A DNA stretch of 64,000 nucleotides. Source: Chryseobacterium indologenes (GTDB lineage: Bacteria; Bacteroidota; Bacteroidia; Flavobacteriales; Weeksellaceae). Where the stretch lies: positions 1 through 64,000 of the forward strand of contig DJTE01000030.1 in the NCBI GenBank assembly GCA_002439165.1, read 5' to 3'. Of this stretch, positions 8,247 to 16,950 are shown in pieces; the stretch's first letter is position 1, and each line of letters begins with the position of its first letter. Position numbers and translations under genes: made by a program. The notes beneath the pieces are model-generated. The model saw nothing but the letters and a program-made list of their open reading frames with translations, did not search any database and was not told the origin of the DNA.

Positions 8247-9593
8247 TTATTTTTCAAACACCGCATAATCGGAGACTTTGAAGCTGAAGTCTTTTCCGGC
8301 ATCAAAATTTCTTTTGGTTCTGTCAAAAACATTTCTGAAGGTTCCGGACAGGTTTCCGTCTTCAATAGTGAAGTTTACAGGTTCTTTAGACATATTCAGA
8401 ACAACCAGAACTTCATCTTTGCCGTTCTTTCTTACATAAGCTAATATTTTGTCATTAGCTGTTGTATTCAGAAGAAAGGTCGCTACCTGAGTATCTCCGC
8501 CTCTTAAAGCAGGGTTGGAGGTTTTCAGTTCAAGCAGGGTTTTATAAAAATCCGCAGCCTGATAGGTATTCGTCCATTTGATGACATCTTTTTCAAAGAA
8601 TTCCAGTCTTTTCATATTGGGAAGCTCCTGTCCTGAATACAGTAAAGGAACTCCGTTCCATGTTGCTGAAAAAACAGCCATCGGTTTGGTGATCACTCCA
8701 TATTTTTCATATTCCGTTCCATTCCAGGAGTTTTCATCATGATTGGTGGTAAACCATGCTCTCATTGAACTGTCCCCGATATTGGAATATTGCACCAACA
8801 GGTCTTTAAGTTCCTGAAGCGGTTCATTTTTCTTATAATAATCTGCTGATTTGTGCATCCATTTCCAGGAATAGCTGGCATCAAATACTTTTCCGTATTC
8901 AGGGCTTTCCAGCTCATCAAATTCTCCCAGCCAGAAAAGAGGTTTTATTTTCTCAACTTCAGGGCGGGCCTGTTCCCAGAAATCCACTTCCACCCAGGAA
9001 GCCAGGTCGCATCTGAAACCGTCGATATCCGTTTCTTTTACCCAGAATTTCATGGCATCAATCATAGCCTGACGCATTTCCTGGTTTTTATAGTCCAGTT
9101 CGATAATGTCATCCATTCCTGAAGCGATATGAAATTTCCCATCCGGATCTTTCAGATAGAATTCGGGGTGTGTTTTGGTCCATACATGATCCCATCCCGT
9201 ATGATTGGCTACCCAGTCGATGATGACTTTAAATCCTAATCTGTGGGCTTCGTTCACCATATGCTTAAAGTCGTTCAGAGTCCCGAATTCCGGGTTGATG
9301 GAAGTATAATCCGATGCTGCGTACGGGCTTCCCATGCTTCCTTTTTTGTTCTGCTGAGCAATAGGAGTAATGGGCATAAACCATAATGTTTTCACTCCCA
9401 TATTCTTCAGGCGTGGCATTTCTTTTTCGAATGCCCGGAAAGTTCCTTCCTGGGTATATTGTCTGATGTTTACTTCGTAGATATTGGTGGTGTGCTTCCA
9501 TTCTTTGGGCAGATCCATAGTATTTTTTATATTTTGAGTGGTACAGGAAACAATTCCCAGACCAACAGTTGCGAATAAAATTAATTTTTTCAT
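8247..9593 (-). CDS. GH13 alpha-amylase family lipoprotein
   Basis: 448 residues with a lipoprotein signal (lipobox GIVSC, Cys17), so it is probably anchored in the envelope. The four GH13 regions are present: DWVANH (126-131), GFRCD with nucleophile Asp196, the acid/base Glu224 in WLGEFDE, and TNHDE around Asp286. The family hydrolyses or rearranges alpha-glucosidic bonds in starch, glycogen or maltodextrins; the exact substrate cannot be told. The C-terminal 70 residues are a beta domain. It is not in a starch-utilisation cluster: no SusC/D pair is adjacent. A -7 element lies just upstream. Confidence 0.92.
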   Translation of the reverse strand: MKKLILFATVGLGIVSCTTQNIKNTMDLPKEWKHTTNIYEVNIRQYTQEGTFRAFEKEMPRLKNMGVKTLWFMPITPIAQQNKKGSMGSPYAASDYTSINPEFGTLNDFKHMVNEAHRLGFKVIIDWVANHTGWDHVWTKTHPEFYLKDPDGKFHIASGMDDIIELDYKNQEMRQAMIDAMKFWVKETDIDGFRCDLASWVEVDFWEQARPEVEKIKPLFWLGEFDELESPEYGKVFDASYSWKWMHKSADYYKKNEPLQELKDLLVQYSNIGDSSMRAWFTTNHDENSWNGTEYEKYGVITKPMAVFSATWNGVPLLYSGQELPNMKRLEFFEKDVIKWTNTYQAADFYKTLLELKTSNPALRGGDTQVATFLLNTTANDKILAYVRKNGKDEVLVVLNMSKEPVNFTIEDGNLSGTFRNVFDRTKRNFDAGKDFSFKVSDYAVFEK

Positions 9594-9607
9594 TAATCTA
9601 ATTTTAG

Positions 9608-9615
9608 CAAAAGTA
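9608..9615 (-). promoter_or_regulatory. -7 promoter element for the GH13 gene
   Basis: TACTTTTG on the minus strand fits TAnnTTTG, 14 bases upstream of the GH13 start codon, implying a very short leader. Confidence 0.5.
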
Positions 9616-9825
9616 AGGAATGTTTTTTTGAGAGAAGGGAAAAGCCAAAAGAGCAGTAGGTAAAAGCGTGTATTTTAGGTGTATTGGAAATGAATGTACG
9701 GGTTCTAATTAAAGAAGTAGAAATTGAGTATCAGGGAATTATAATTATAAGACCGGAAATTTTTATTAAACCTAACAGGTCTTTGGGATCATAAAGAAAA
9801 GGATAAAACAGCACTGTTTTCAACG

Positions 9826-9856
9826 AAAAACCCCGGATCAGAAATCCGGGGTTTTA
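9826..9856 (-). terminator. Rho-independent terminator
   Basis: CCCCGGAT and ATCCGGGG form an 8-bp GC-rich stem with flanking A and T runs. It lies 16 bases past the stop codon of the gene ending at 9872. Confidence 0.9.
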
Positions 9857-9871
9857 TATTGTATTCAGATG

Positions 9872-10468
9872 TTATCTTTCATCATCATTATCGTCTTCAT
9901 CATCGAAAACATCATCGTTGTAGTCCTCTTCTTCTTCGTCATCGAAGCTGTCGTCTTCATCTTCAAAGTTTCCGCTTCCTCCGAAATCGTCTTCAAATCC
10001 AAAATCATCCTCCAGTAAAGGCATTGCTGATTTCTTTTTAGAGCCTCCTCCGTTTCCGCTTTTACTTGGAGCCTTTAAAGGAACATTCCCGAATCTGTAA
10101 ACTGTAATAGGATAAGTAACTCCTTTTTTCTCATCAATAATTTCAATTAATTCGCAGAAGAACTCCCAGAGATCAAGAAGTCCGTACTGGAACTGTGCTT
10201 TGTTGCCTACATTTTCGAAAGCTTCATCGATGTATATATCTGACATAATTTCTCCGTCACCATCATCACTCATATCTTCCAGCGGTACGCTTTTTACTAT
10301 CGTTCCGTCATCTTCCAGAAGATTAAAAGTAGACAGTTCATCGCCCTGCAGACTGAACGCACTTTTAATTCCCAAATGTAAGTTCCATAGTGACTGTTTT
10401 CCCTTAACTTCAATATCTCGGAAAATATCCTCTTTCGCATCTAATATTACGCGGATCTTGTAAACCAT
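9872..10468 (-). CDS. Plasmid pRiA4b ORF-3-like protein with acidic tail
   Basis: 198 residues. The first 130 or so resemble the pRiA4b ORF-3 / IS1096 TnpR-like fold: a beta strand opening (MVYKIRVIL), WNLHLGIKSAF, and a FEFGD-like plasmid-domain segment. The family has no settled biochemical role despite its name. After a Gly/Ser/Lys linker (about 135-150), the last 50 residues are almost entirely Asp and Glu, a low-complexity acidic tail. It is single, with its own textbook promoter and terminator, and no transposon ends are seen around it. It is probably cytosolic. Confidence 0.7.
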   Translation of the reverse strand: MVYKIRVILDAKEDIFRDIEVKGKQSLWNLHLGIKSAFSLQGDELSTFNLLEDDGTIVKSVPLEDMSDDGDGEIMSDIYIDEAFENVGNKAQFQYGLLDLWEFFCELIEIIDEKKGVTYPITVYRFGNVPLKAPSKSGNGGGSKKKSAMPLLEDDFGFEDDFGGSGNFEDEDDSFDDEEEEDYNDDVFDDEDDNDDER

Positions 10469-10523
10469 ATCAGTTTCTTAAATTACTTTTTTTGCCTTAA
10501 TTATTATGATAAATCTCTGTTGC

Positions 10524-10552
10524 AAATATATAATAAATGACATGTGACAAAA
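10524..10552 (-). promoter_or_regulatory. Complete Bacteroidota promoter (-33/-7)
   Basis: On the minus strand, TTTG (10549-10552), a 17-bp spacer and TATATTTG (10524-10531) match the Bacteroidota sigma-ABfr consensus closely. It drives the pRiA4b ORF-3-like gene. Confidence 0.75.
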
Positions 10553-10587
10553 AAATATTTCAGGATTTTTTAAAATATTTTTTTTTC

Positions 10588-11634
10588 TTACATTTTGCCC
10601 GGATTATTACTTTTCTCGAGCATAAAACTGAATTTGGTACCTTCCAGGTAAACGCTTTCCACGGTGATATTTTCGTTATGAGCCTCCAGAATATGCTTTA
10701 CAATGGCCAATCCCAGGCCGGATCCGCCTTCTCTTCTGCTTCTGCTGGTTTCCACTCTGTAAAATCTTTCAAAAATTCTTGGAAGAATCTCAGCTTTTAT
10801 TCCCATTCCATTGTCAATCACCTCAATAAGAACCTTATTTTTAAGAACGCTTGTTTTTACCACTACTTTTGCTTCCTGTCTGTTGGCATAATGAATGGCA
10901 TTTGAGATCAGATTAATGAAAACCTGGGAAATTTTCTGTTTATCGGCATCTACAAAGATCTGAGGATGCAGGGTCTGAATCTGCAGTGTGGTCGTATGCT
11001 TTTCCGCTTCAAATTCAAGAAGTTCAAAGATTTCTTTAATCAGTAGATTCACATCGAAGGTAGAAACCGTAAGATTGATCTCGCCTGCTTCAAGCCTGTT
11101 GATCATATCAAGATCCGTAACAATGGCAATAAGCCTTTCCACAGATTTATCGATTCTTTCCAGGTATTTATCACGGATGGTAAGATTATCTACTCCCCCG
11201 TCTCTGAGGGTTTCTACGTATCCCTGAATGGAAAACAGCGGAGTTTTAAGTTCGTGGGAAACATTTCCGATGTATTCTTTACGGTAGCTTTCCATTTCCT
11301 TCATCATATCGATTTCCGTTACCTGCTGCTGATTCAGGTCTGAAAACCGTTCTCCGAGTTCTTTAATGGTAATATTTTCGTCATTATCATGAACAATTTC
11401 CTGTGGAAGAATTTCTGACAGTCCCCGTACCTGCTTTTTACCATAGTAGTTGAACAGAAGCTCAAGAACTACATAATTGATCATAAAGATAAGGATGATG
11501 CAGATAAAAAATCCGATTTTAAAAAACGGAGTCTGGTAATACAGATCCTTCAGTGAATCAAAGATGATCACTAAAAGAAACATCACCAGTGTCAGAAGAC
11601 ACGAGGCGACGAGTGTAAGTCTGTAAAATTTCAA
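10588..11634 (-). CDS. PhoR-like sensor histidine kinase
   Basis: 348 residues. Two transmembrane helices (about 8-26 and 38-62) with almost no loop between them suggest sensing within the membrane or through partner proteins, as for PhoR. A linker precedes the HisKA domain with phosphoacceptor His127 in NVSHELKTPL. The ATPase domain shows the N-box (NLISNAIHYA), G1 (DNGMGI) and G2 (GSGLGLAI). The gene lies 46 bp after the PhoB-like regulator and is co-oriented, so the two form an operon. The phosphate link is inferred from family resemblance and neighbours. Confidence 0.9.
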   Translation of the reverse strand: MKFYRLTLVASCLLTLVMFLLVIIFDSLKDLYYQTPFFKIGFFICIILIFMINYVVLELLFNYYGKKQVRGLSEILPQEIVHDNDENITIKELGERFSDLNQQQVTEIDMMKEMESYRKEYIGNVSHELKTPLFSIQGYVETLRDGGVDNLTIRDKYLERIDKSVERLIAIVTDLDMINRLEAGEINLTVSTFDVNLLIKEIFELLEFEAEKHTTTLQIQTLHPQIFVDADKQKISQVFINLISNAIHYANRQEAKVVVKTSVLKNKVLIEVIDNGMGIKAEILPRIFERFYRVETSRSRREGGSGLGLAIVKHILEAHNENITVESVYLEGTKFSFMLEKSNNPGKM

Positions 11635-11680
11635 TTTTACAAATTTTTAGGGTTGGTATAAATTTAGGAATTTTAAGCTA

Positions 11681-12358
11681 TTAAACGATCAGTTTATAAC
11701 CGATTCCTTTCAGGGTCTGAATGGTATTGATTCCCAGTTTTTCTCTCAGTCTTCTGATGTGAACGTCTATGGTTCTTTCTCCCACGATCACGTCATTTCC
11801 CCATACTTTTTCAAGAATTTCTTCTCTTTTAAAGACTTTTTCAGTGTTTGAGGCCAACAGATAAAGCAGGTCGAACTCTTTTTTAGGCAGAAGAAACTGC
11901 TGTCCGCTTTTGGAAACCCTGAAGTTGTCTTTGTCTATCACAAGATCACCGATCTCTATTAATTTGGCATTGTCTGAAACCTGGGAAGTCAGCTGAAGCA
12001 ATGCGTTTACTTTAGAAATAAGGATCTTCGGTTTGATCAGCTTTACCACATAATCATTGGCTCCGGCCTGAAACCCTGCTAACTGGGAAAATTCCTCGCT
12101 TCTTGCGGAAAGGAAAACAATGAGTGTTTTCTGAAGTTCTTTCACTTTACGAAGTTCCTGACAGGTTTCAATCCCATCTTTCTCCGGCATCATTACATCC
12201 AATAAGATAAGATCGGGGATAATTTCTTTGGCTTTTTCTATTCCTTCGTTTCCGTTGGTGGCCGTGTAGATGTCGTAGCCTTCCTTTTCCAGGTTGTAGG
12301 ACAGGATCTCTAAAATATCCAGTTCGTCGTCTATTAAAAGGATTTTCTTTTGGTTCAT
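11681..12358 (-). CDS. PhoB/OmpR-family response regulator
   Basis: 225 residues. The receiver domain (about 1-120) has the acidic pair Asp10/Asp11, phosphoacceptor Asp54 in LLDVMMP, and the conserved Lys in VVKLIKP. A winged-helix DNA-binding domain occupies about 130-225, with VGERTIDVHIRRLREKLG as the recognition region. It is the partner of the kinase 46 bp downstream. It is divergent from the TonB-dependent receptor gene, with about 196 bp between them that contain both promoters and a possible binding site. Confidence 0.92.
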   Translation of the reverse strand: MNQKKILLIDDELDILEILSYNLEKEGYDIYTATNGNEGIEKAKEIIPDLILLDVMMPEKDGIETCQELRKVKELQKTLIVFLSARSEEFSQLAGFQAGANDYVVKLIKPKILISKVNALLQLTSQVSDNAKLIEIGDLVIDKDNFRVSKSGQQFLLPKKEFDLLYLLASNTEKVFKREEILEKVWGNDVIVGERTIDVHIRRLREKLGINTIQTLKGIGYKLIV

Positions 12359-12376
12359 TTTAAATTTTTACTGAGT

Positions 12377-12384
12377 CAAAGTTA
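12377..12384 (-). promoter_or_regulatory. -7 promoter element for the phoB-like gene
   Basis: TAACTTTG on the minus strand, 18 bases upstream of the regulator's start codon, fits TAnnTTTG. Confidence 0.5.
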
Positions 12385-12421
12385 ATAAATTTTAAAGCAC
12401 AGATGAACGAATCCTTTATCG

Positions 12422-12439
12422 TTTACATAAAGTTAACAA
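12422..12439. promoter_or_regulatory. Candidate Pho-box-like direct repeat
   Basis: TTTACAT, then AAAG, then TTAACAA: two 7-bp half sites in an 11-bp phase, the layout of PhoB boxes in proteobacteria. It lies between the divergent phoB-like and TonB-receptor genes. The half sites match each other at 5 of 7 positions. This is a single-site observation and could be chance in AT-rich DNA. Confidence 0.35.
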
Positions 12440-12512
12440 TAATGGCTGTTTCTTAATATTTAGTTAAAAAAAAATTAAATTTTACTAAACCACTTACGCC
12501 GTCAAACTTTTA

Positions 12513-12520
12513 TTCCTTTG
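12513..12520 (+). promoter_or_regulatory. Probable -7 element for the TonB-dependent receptor
   Basis: TTCCTTTG resembles TAnnTTTG with one mismatch and is 34 bases upstream of the ATG at 12555. Confidence 0.4.
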
Positions 12521-12554
12521 CACCGAAAGAATCTAGAAATAAAGTAAGTAAATA

Positions 12555-15185
12555 ATGAAAATTAATAAACTTAGCATTGCAGTCTTATTTTTATCCGGAT
12601 CTGTATTTTACGCCCAGGAAACGAAGCAGGATACAGTGGCAAAGGAGAAAAAAATTGAAGGCGTAGTAATCCAGGGAAGCAGTAACAAGAAAACTGAAAC
12701 TGCGGTATTGGGAGAACAGAAAAAAGCGGTTATTCAAAAGCAGGCTGTAAGTGCTGAAGAGATTTCCAGAAAAGGGATCTCCAACGTAGAGCAGGGACTT
12801 ACCAAAGTAACGGGTATAACTACGGTAGAAGGAAGAGGACTTTTCGTAAGAGGTCTTGAAGAGCGTTACAATTACCTGTTGATCAACGGTCTTGGATCTC
12901 CTTCCAACAACCCTTTCCAGAAGATCATTGCTTTAAAGCAATTCCCGACGGACGTAGTGGGTAAGCTAAATATCTACAAAACTTTCAATTCCAACCTTTA
13001 CGGAGATTTCGCAGGTGCTACTTTTGATATTGAAACACTGACGATCGACAAGCCTTTTTCCAAAATTGAATTCGGGGTGGGTGTAAATACGGTAAGTACT
13101 TTCAGAGACGGGTTTAAAGTTTCAGAAGGTGCAGACGGATTTACCGGGTATCTCGGATTAAATTCAAGAGACAAAAAGCTACCATCCTCTATCAGAGATT
13201 CAAGACCAAGCAATTATAGATTTTCAGGAAGCGAGTCTTTATCCCAGTTTAAAGACAGCTGGAATGTGAATAATGTGAAATCTCTGCCTAATACGAATCT
13301 TGGGTTCACCACGGTGCAGAAAATGAAAGCCGGGGAAAACGGAAGTCTCGGATTCTTATTTTCATTAAACCAAAGCTCGGAATATTCATATAAAGAAGGG
13401 GCAAAAAACCAGTTTAAGGATTTCGGAGGTGTCATCAACCTGAATAACGAACTGCAGAGAAAGCAGTACAATTATCAGATAGAATCATCCGCGTTATTGG
13501 GTTTAGGATATAAAAACAGAGGTACTGTCCTTAATTTGAATGCAATGTACCTTCAGAATATCAATAACATCATTGAAGATTATTACGGATATAAAAATAA
13601 CCAGATCCAGAATAAAGATATTGGATTCTTCCGTACCAACCAGCAGGATTTATCAAGATTCCTTAATATCCAGCTGACAGGTTCCCAGAAAATAGGAGAA
13701 AGACATCAGGTAAAAGCCGGAGGAAGTTATGTAATTAATAATTATCAGCAGCCCGACAGAAAGATTCTGGAAGGAAGCCGTCTGGACTCCAATGGAAATA
13801 TGCTTGCCGACAACCAGTTGCTTTTAGCCTATGGGGGGAACAATATTATCCGTCAGTATCTTGATGTGAATTCAAGATTTTACGGTTCTGCTTATGGAGA
13901 GTATTCTGTATTTTTAGGAGAAAAAGGAGATAAAAAAGACTACCCGATGCAGCTATCCGTTGGATATAACGGTTTTGCAGATCTCAGAAAAACATCGTAC
14001 AGGTTTATTTTCGGAAAACCCAACGGTACCGCAGGACAAAGTTTTATTATCGATAAAAACGCTCCACAGGCTAAATTCGACCAGGATCTTGCCAACAACA
14101 GATTCTTCTTCCAGGAAGAAACGGATGCTTCCAACTTCTTTACAAGTATGTATCAGTTTGTAAATGCCGGATATATCAATTTCAACTACAAACCTTCTGA
14201 AACATGGGATATCCTTATCGGCGGAAGGTATGAAAATGACATGACCTTAATCCGTTTTTCTGAACAGGGAGCTGAGAAAAAAACAAACCTGGATAAAGAA
14301 AGAAACCTATTCCTTCCTTCCCTTGCTGTGAAAAAGGCTCTTAACACGAAGAACAACCTGAGATTTTCATTCAGCAAAACTGTTACCCGTCCTGTACTGA
14401 TCGAAACAATGGAAATTTCATACATCAATCCGGACAACGAGACCATCAAAGGAAATCCGGACATCAAATTAAGTGATAACTATAATTTTGATCTGAAGTG
14501 GGAATATTTCCCTACCAACAAAGAGATGTTCGCTGTGAACTTATTTGCTAAAAGAATCAATAATGCCATTGAAAGGTCTTTTGTTTCTTCCGGAGATGCC
14601 AATGGGGTAACAGTAACTTTCTATAATGCTAAAAAGGCAGATCTGGCCGGTATTGAGCTGGAAGGAATTATGAGTCTGGGAAGAATTTCCGAATCTCTGG
14701 AAAAATTCACTTTAGGAGCCAATGCCACATTTATGTATACTGATGTTGAAAGAAGTGAAGATCAGCTGAAACTGGAACAGCCCAATCCTTCTTTCTATAC
14801 GGGAAAACTACGCAAAAGAGGTCTTCAGGGAGCTTCTCCTTATACGATCAACGCAGACCTGAAATACGAAATCAAAAACAAAAATAATTTAAGCAGAACA
14901 TTATCTCTTGTATACAATGTAAGCGGTTCCAAGATCTATGCAGTAGGGACTTCAGGTTCGGATAATTTCTATGAAAAGCCTTTCCATCAACTGGATTTTG
15001 TTTACCAGGAACAGCTTACTAAAAACTGGAGTGTGAAAGCCGGCGTAAGAAACATTTTAAATAACAGATATAAAATCCTTCTGGGAGATAAGAGCTACTA
15101 TAATGTAGAGACTCACGGAGTGAATACCTATACAGATTATTTCAGAGGAGTAAACTTCAACCTGACCGTAGGATATACGTTCTAA
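12555..15185 (+). CDS. TonB-dependent receptor
   Basis: 876 residues with a signal peptide (about 1-21, ends FYAQ). A short TonB-box-like region (EGVVIQG) is followed by a plug domain (about 60-170; RGLFVRGLEERYNYLLINGL) and a 22-strand barrel that ends in aromatic Phe (VGYTF). It lacks the N-terminal carboxypeptidase-regulatory-like domain typical of SusC proteins. Outer-membrane substrate uptake is the family role. The next gene encodes a surface-type lipoprotein 32 bp later, so a receptor-lipoprotein pair is likely. The adjacent PhoR/PhoB-like system suggests phosphate or organophosphate as substrate; this is inference. Confidence 0.9.
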   Translation: MKINKLSIAVLFLSGSVFYAQETKQDTVAKEKKIEGVVIQGSSNKKTETAVLGEQKKAVIQKQAVSAEEISRKGISNVEQGLTKVTGITTVEGRGLFVRGLEERYNYLLINGLGSPSNNPFQKIIALKQFPTDVVGKLNIYKTFNSNLYGDFAGATFDIETLTIDKPFSKIEFGVGVNTVSTFRDGFKVSEGADGFTGYLGLNSRDKKLPSSIRDSRPSNYRFSGSESLSQFKDSWNVNNVKSLPNTNLGFTTVQKMKAGENGSLGFLFSLNQSSEYSYKEGAKNQFKDFGGVINLNNELQRKQYNYQIESSALLGLGYKNRGTVLNLNAMYLQNINNIIEDYYGYKNNQIQNKDIGFFRTNQQDLSRFLNIQLTGSQKIGERHQVKAGGSYVINNYQQPDRKILEGSRLDSNGNMLADNQLLLAYGGNNIIRQYLDVNSRFYGSAYGEYSVFLGEKGDKKDYPMQLSVGYNGFADLRKTSYRFIFGKPNGTAGQSFIIDKNAPQAKFDQDLANNRFFFQEETDASNFFTSMYQFVNAGYINFNYKPSETWDILIGGRYENDMTLIRFSEQGAEKKTNLDKERNLFLPSLAVKKALNTKNNLRFSFSKTVTRPVLIETMEISYINPDNETIKGNPDIKLSDNYNFDLKWEYFPTNKEMFAVNLFAKRINNAIERSFVSSGDANGVTVTFYNAKKADLAGIELEGIMSLGRISESLEKFTLGANATFMYTDVERSEDQLKLEQPNPSFYTGKLRKRGLQGASPYTINADLKYEIKNKNNLSRTLSLVYNVSGSKIYAVGTSGSDNFYEKPFHQLDFVYQEQLTKNWSVKAGVRNILNNRYKILLGDKSYYNVETHGVNTYTDYFRGVNFNLTVGYTF

Positions 15186-15217
15186 ATAACTAATAAGAAT
15201 ATAAATAAAGTATAAAA

Positions 15218-16438
15218 ATGAAAAGAAGAGTTTTATCATTACTATCGTTAACTGCTGCGTTAACACTGGCCCTGAATTCATGTACAATTGATGTAAATGA
15301 CGGTCTGGGAGACGGAACTCCGGTAACTCCCGGAACTACTGAAAGTGTATTAAGCGGAAGCGGAACTTTATCCGGGACTATTGCAAAGGATATTTTAATT
15401 AAAAAAGGAAATTATACATTAGACGGAATTGTAAAGGTAACCAATAATGCTACAATTACTATTGAGGCAGGGGCTACATTTACGGTTTCCACTTCTAAAA
15501 CAAGTGGTTTGGTCGTTCTTCAGGACGGAAAAATAAATGCTGTCGGAACCGCATCTGAACCTATTGTATTCACAACTGCTACTAAAACTCCTGGTGACTG
15601 GGGAGGAATCACATTATACGGAAATGCTCCGATCAAAGCAATCAACGGAAATACCCAGGCTCTTTCTGAAGACGGTAACAACGTATATTACGGAGGATCA
15701 GACCCTAATTCAAACTCCGGAACAATGAAGTTTGTAAGAGTAGAATATGCCGGTAAAAAAATTGGTGACGGTACTTCAGAAACCAACTCTATGACATTCT
15801 ATGCAGTAGGAGCTGGAACTACACTGGAAAACCTTGTAACCTACAAAGGAACCGACGACGGTTACGAGTTCTTTGGAGGAACTGTAAGTGCCAAGAATAT
15901 CGTTTCTTATGGAAACTATGATGATTCATTTGACTGGCAGGATGCATGGAGCGGGCAGAACAATACCAACTGGTATGCTTTCCAGACAGGAGTAGGAAAT
16001 TTCGGAATGGAAATTGAAGCTTCCAGTAATGTGGATAATACCGCTCCTAAAATTTCAAATATTACCCTGATCAGAGATGCCAATACGAACCCGGAAGTAG
16101 CCAACTCTCCTGAGATTTCAGCTATTCAGTTTAAAAAACAGGGAACCGGTATTTTCTCCAATGTATATATCAGCGGATATAAAAACATCGGTACTCAGAA
16201 AGCTTATTCTGTACTGATTCAGGATGCACCTACGGAAACAAGCCAGGTAAATACCAACAAAGTGTCTGTTGCACCGATGACTTACTTAAACTCCGATAAT
16301 CCGGGAGTTTGGGGATATGCATTTACACCAAACGGAGGAAAAACTTTCACTAATGCTTCAACCGTTACAAAAGTATCTCTAACTCCAGGAGCATGGGCTA
16401 CAGTAGACGGTGTAAACCTTTTAGCCGGATTACAATAA
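15218..16438 (+). CDS. Parallel beta-helix lipoprotein, partner of the receptor
   Basis: 406 residues with a lipoprotein signal (lipobox-like LNSC, about residue 22). A low-complexity Gly/Thr/Pro linker follows. The rest is rich in Gly, Asn, Thr and Ser with repeats such as NNATITIEAGATF, GDWGGITLYG and TGIFSNVYISGYKN, typical of right-handed beta-helices. Related proteins are often misnamed multidrug transporters; there are no membrane helices here. It is 32 bp downstream of the receptor gene, in one operon ending at a strong hairpin. It probably sits on the cell surface and binds the substrate, but no ligand can be named. Confidence 0.8.
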   Translation: MKRRVLSLLSLTAALTLALNSCTIDVNDGLGDGTPVTPGTTESVLSGSGTLSGTIAKDILIKKGNYTLDGIVKVTNNATITIEAGATFTVSTSKTSGLVVLQDGKINAVGTASEPIVFTTATKTPGDWGGITLYGNAPIKAINGNTQALSEDGNNVYYGGSDPNSNSGTMKFVRVEYAGKKIGDGTSETNSMTFYAVGAGTTLENLVTYKGTDDGYEFFGGTVSAKNIVSYGNYDDSFDWQDAWSGQNNTNWYAFQTGVGNFGMEIEASSNVDNTAPKISNITLIRDANTNPEVANSPEISAIQFKKQGTGIFSNVYISGYKNIGTQKAYSVLIQDAPTETSQVNTNKVSVAPMTYLNSDNPGVWGYAFTPNGGKTFTNASTVTKVSLTPGAWATVDGVNLLAGLQ

Positions 16439-16461
16439 GGAACAGTTTCTTCATATCAGAT

Positions 16462-16500
16462 AAAAAAGCCATCAGAAAAGTTTTTTCTGATGGCTTTTGA
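16462..16500 (+). terminator. Rho-independent terminator
   Basis: AAAAGCCATCAGAAAA and its complement TTTTCTGATGGCTTTT form a 16-bp stem starting 26 bases past the beta-helix lipoprotein gene. Being symmetric, it may also stop minus-strand transcription. Confidence 0.9.
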
Positions 16501-16506
16501 TTTTTA

Positions 16507-16797
16507 TTAATCTTCCTCATTCCGTTTCATCTCTCGCATTTCACTTTCTGCATATATTAATGCCTGATGGGAAGATAAAAAAGGAATAGAAATACTTCCG
16601 GAAGATATTGTTCCATATTCATTATACCTGTAATCACCAAAATGTAAATAATAGACCAGGCCGTCAGAATTTAAATAAGATTCGTCTTCACTCTACCCTT
16701 ACTCATAAAACTGATCCCAGCCCTGCTCTACTAAAATTATCTTTTCAAAATGAGTTTCGGCGTACTTCAACGTTCTCTCCTTTATTATTCTTTGCAT
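16507..16797 (-). pseudogene. Decayed small gene with two in-frame stops
   Basis: Read on the minus strand from ATG at 16797, one frame gives a protein-like stretch (MQRIIKERTLKYAETHFEK...QGWDQFYE), then TAA at 16699-16701, GGG and TAG at 16693-16695. The same frame then gives another 61 residues that read like real protein (EDESYLNSDGLVYYLHFGDY... to MKRNEED) and stop at 16507. The second part has no start codon near its beginning. Together they would be a protein of about 95 residues rich in Tyr, Asp and Glu. I read it as a formerly intact small gene killed by nonsense changes. The family is not recognised. Confidence 0.55.
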
Positions 16798-16883
16798 TAT
16801 GTCTATTTTTAAGGAATAAACCTGTTTTTACAAAAACGATAAATATTTTAAGTTTCCTAAATGCACATAAAACATCTGCACAA

Positions 16884-16911
16884 AAAAGCCACCAGAAAAC
16901 TGATGGCTTCG
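16884..16911 (-). terminator. Rho-independent terminator of the amidohydrolase gene
   Basis: AAGCCACCAG and CTGATGGCTT pair (one mismatch position) around AAAA, followed on the minus strand by TTTTTT. It is 40 bases past the gene ending at 16951. Confidence 0.8.
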
Positions 16912-16950
16912 GATTCACAAAAAACAAGTATATAAAAAATACATTTTTCT

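Noticed and set aside
16745..16927. 60-residue minus-strand open frame next to the amidohydrolase terminator
   Set aside because: It runs through the hairpin and is of low-complexity composition; the frame with stops (16507-16797) reads better as protein.
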